From Cognatundibacterium squillarum (GTDB lineage: Bacteria > Pseudomonadota > Gammaproteobacteria > Burkholderiales > Burkholderiaceae_D), in the NCBI RefSeq assembly GCF_014652435.1, contig NZ_BMYU01000001.1, positions 1-64,000 of the forward strand: a stretch of DNA of 64,000 nt, in the 5' to 3' direction. Below the pieces are notes generated by a model. It had not been told where the DNA came from and did not search any database. It saw nothing but the letters and a program-made list of their open reading frames with translations. Below are positions 63,707-64,000 of the stretch, one piece after another. Position 1 is the stretch's first letter. Each line of letters begins with the position of its first letter. The position numbers and the translations under genes were made by a program.

Positions 63707-64000
63707 ATGGGAAAAGAAATCGAGCGTAAGTTTCTGGTGACGTCGGATGCCTGGCGCAGTGAAGGGCACTCTTCCTTGCTGAGACAAGGCTATATCAGCG
63801 CCGAACCGGGCCGTATCGTGCGTGTGCGTATCGACGGCGACCGTGGCTGCATCACGATTAAAGGCATGGCAACGGGTGCAAGCTGCGGCGAATGGGAATA
63901 TCCGGTGCCTTTGCAGGACGCAGCGGAATTGCTGGATCAGGTATGCGAAAAGCCGCTGATCGAAAAATACCGCCACCGTATCGCGCGCGATGGTGTGCTG
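63707..64000 (+). CDS. CYTH-domain protein (partial, runs off the window)
   Basis: Ninety-eight codons are visible, from the ATG with GAGGAAA upstream to the end of the window. The start GKEIERKFLV is the ExExK motif of the CYTH (CyaB-thiamine triphosphatase) fold, and later QGYISAEPGRIVRVRIDG and CITIKG continue the acidic-basic strand pattern. The family hydrolyses triphosphates such as thiamine triphosphate or inorganic tripolyphosphate. The C-terminal part is missing from view. Confidence 0.9.
   Translation, partial: MGKEIERKFLVTSDAWRSEGHSSLLRQGYISAEPGRIVRVRIDGDRGCITIKGMATGASCGEWEYPVPLQDAAELLDQVCEKPLIEKYRHRIARDGVL

Overview
The window looks like a chromosomal segment of a betaproteobacterium, order Burkholderiales and probably near Oxalobacteraceae. 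This rests on the smpB / ratA-rnfH / DUF4124 / guaB / guaA neighbourhood, the prfB-lysS pair, an OmpR-EnvZ pair very close to the proteobacterial type, a queE-queD-tadA run and generally moderate GC. The genus is not decided. Most of the window is ordinary core genome with well-formed Rho-independent terminators between units.

Layout. 1-1.7 kb: a 5'-truncated pagL-like remnant, a small unassigned protein and upp. 1.9-6.8 kb: one very large Ala/Glu/Gln-rich coiled-coil protein of about 1657 residues with a single C-terminal membrane segment. 7-15.8 kb: envZ-ompR, smpB, ratA-rnfH, a DUF4124 protein, then guaB and guaA with a GAF-degenerate-GGDEF gene between them. 16-18.7 kb: an AT-richer insertion carrying a DarT-like gene, a second darT and darG, all coupled by TAATG overlaps and preceded by a 10-G tract. 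19-21.6 kb: queE-queD-tadA-ldcA. 22-28 kb: an MHS transporter, then acyl-CoA dehydrogenase, thioesterase, MDR reductase and GNAT genes. 28-32.7 kb: a chemoreceptor, then a compact APS kinase / DHH phosphoesterase / sulfotransferase cassette. 32.7-44.6 kb: LysE exporter, hydrolase, CBS protein, FAD oxidoreductase, cupin, ABC exporter, lysS, prfB (with its programmed +1 frameshift), a zinc-ribbon-like protein, ygiQ and an RNase H-like protein. 44.7-50.4 kb: a hydroxyacid dehydrogenase, an MBOAT plus two SGNH proteins (an O-acetylation module) and a Ser-rich protein. 50.6-57.5 kb: a DUF817 membrane protein and a complete two-gene RADAR anti-phage locus (rdrA ATPase, rdrB adenosine-deaminase-like). 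57.5-64 kb: a Pat-type acetyltransferase with a histone-deacetylase-family partner, a small membrane protein, tRNA-Pro(GGG), an M14 carboxypeptidase of the cytosolic type, and the start of a CYTH protein.

The main observations beyond core annotation are these. (1) A family of five about 90-bp dispersed intergenic repeats; two same-orientation copies bracket the RADAR locus almost exactly. (2) Two separate ADP-ribosylation/nucleotide-based defence loci (DarT/DarTG and RADAR). (3) A self-contained PAPS synthesis / PAP removal / sulfotransfer cassette with an unknown acceptor. (4) A degenerate diguanylate-cyclase-like gene inside the guanine nucleotide operon. (5) The giant coiled-coil protein. 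Functions are read from recognisable motifs only; no database search was possible.
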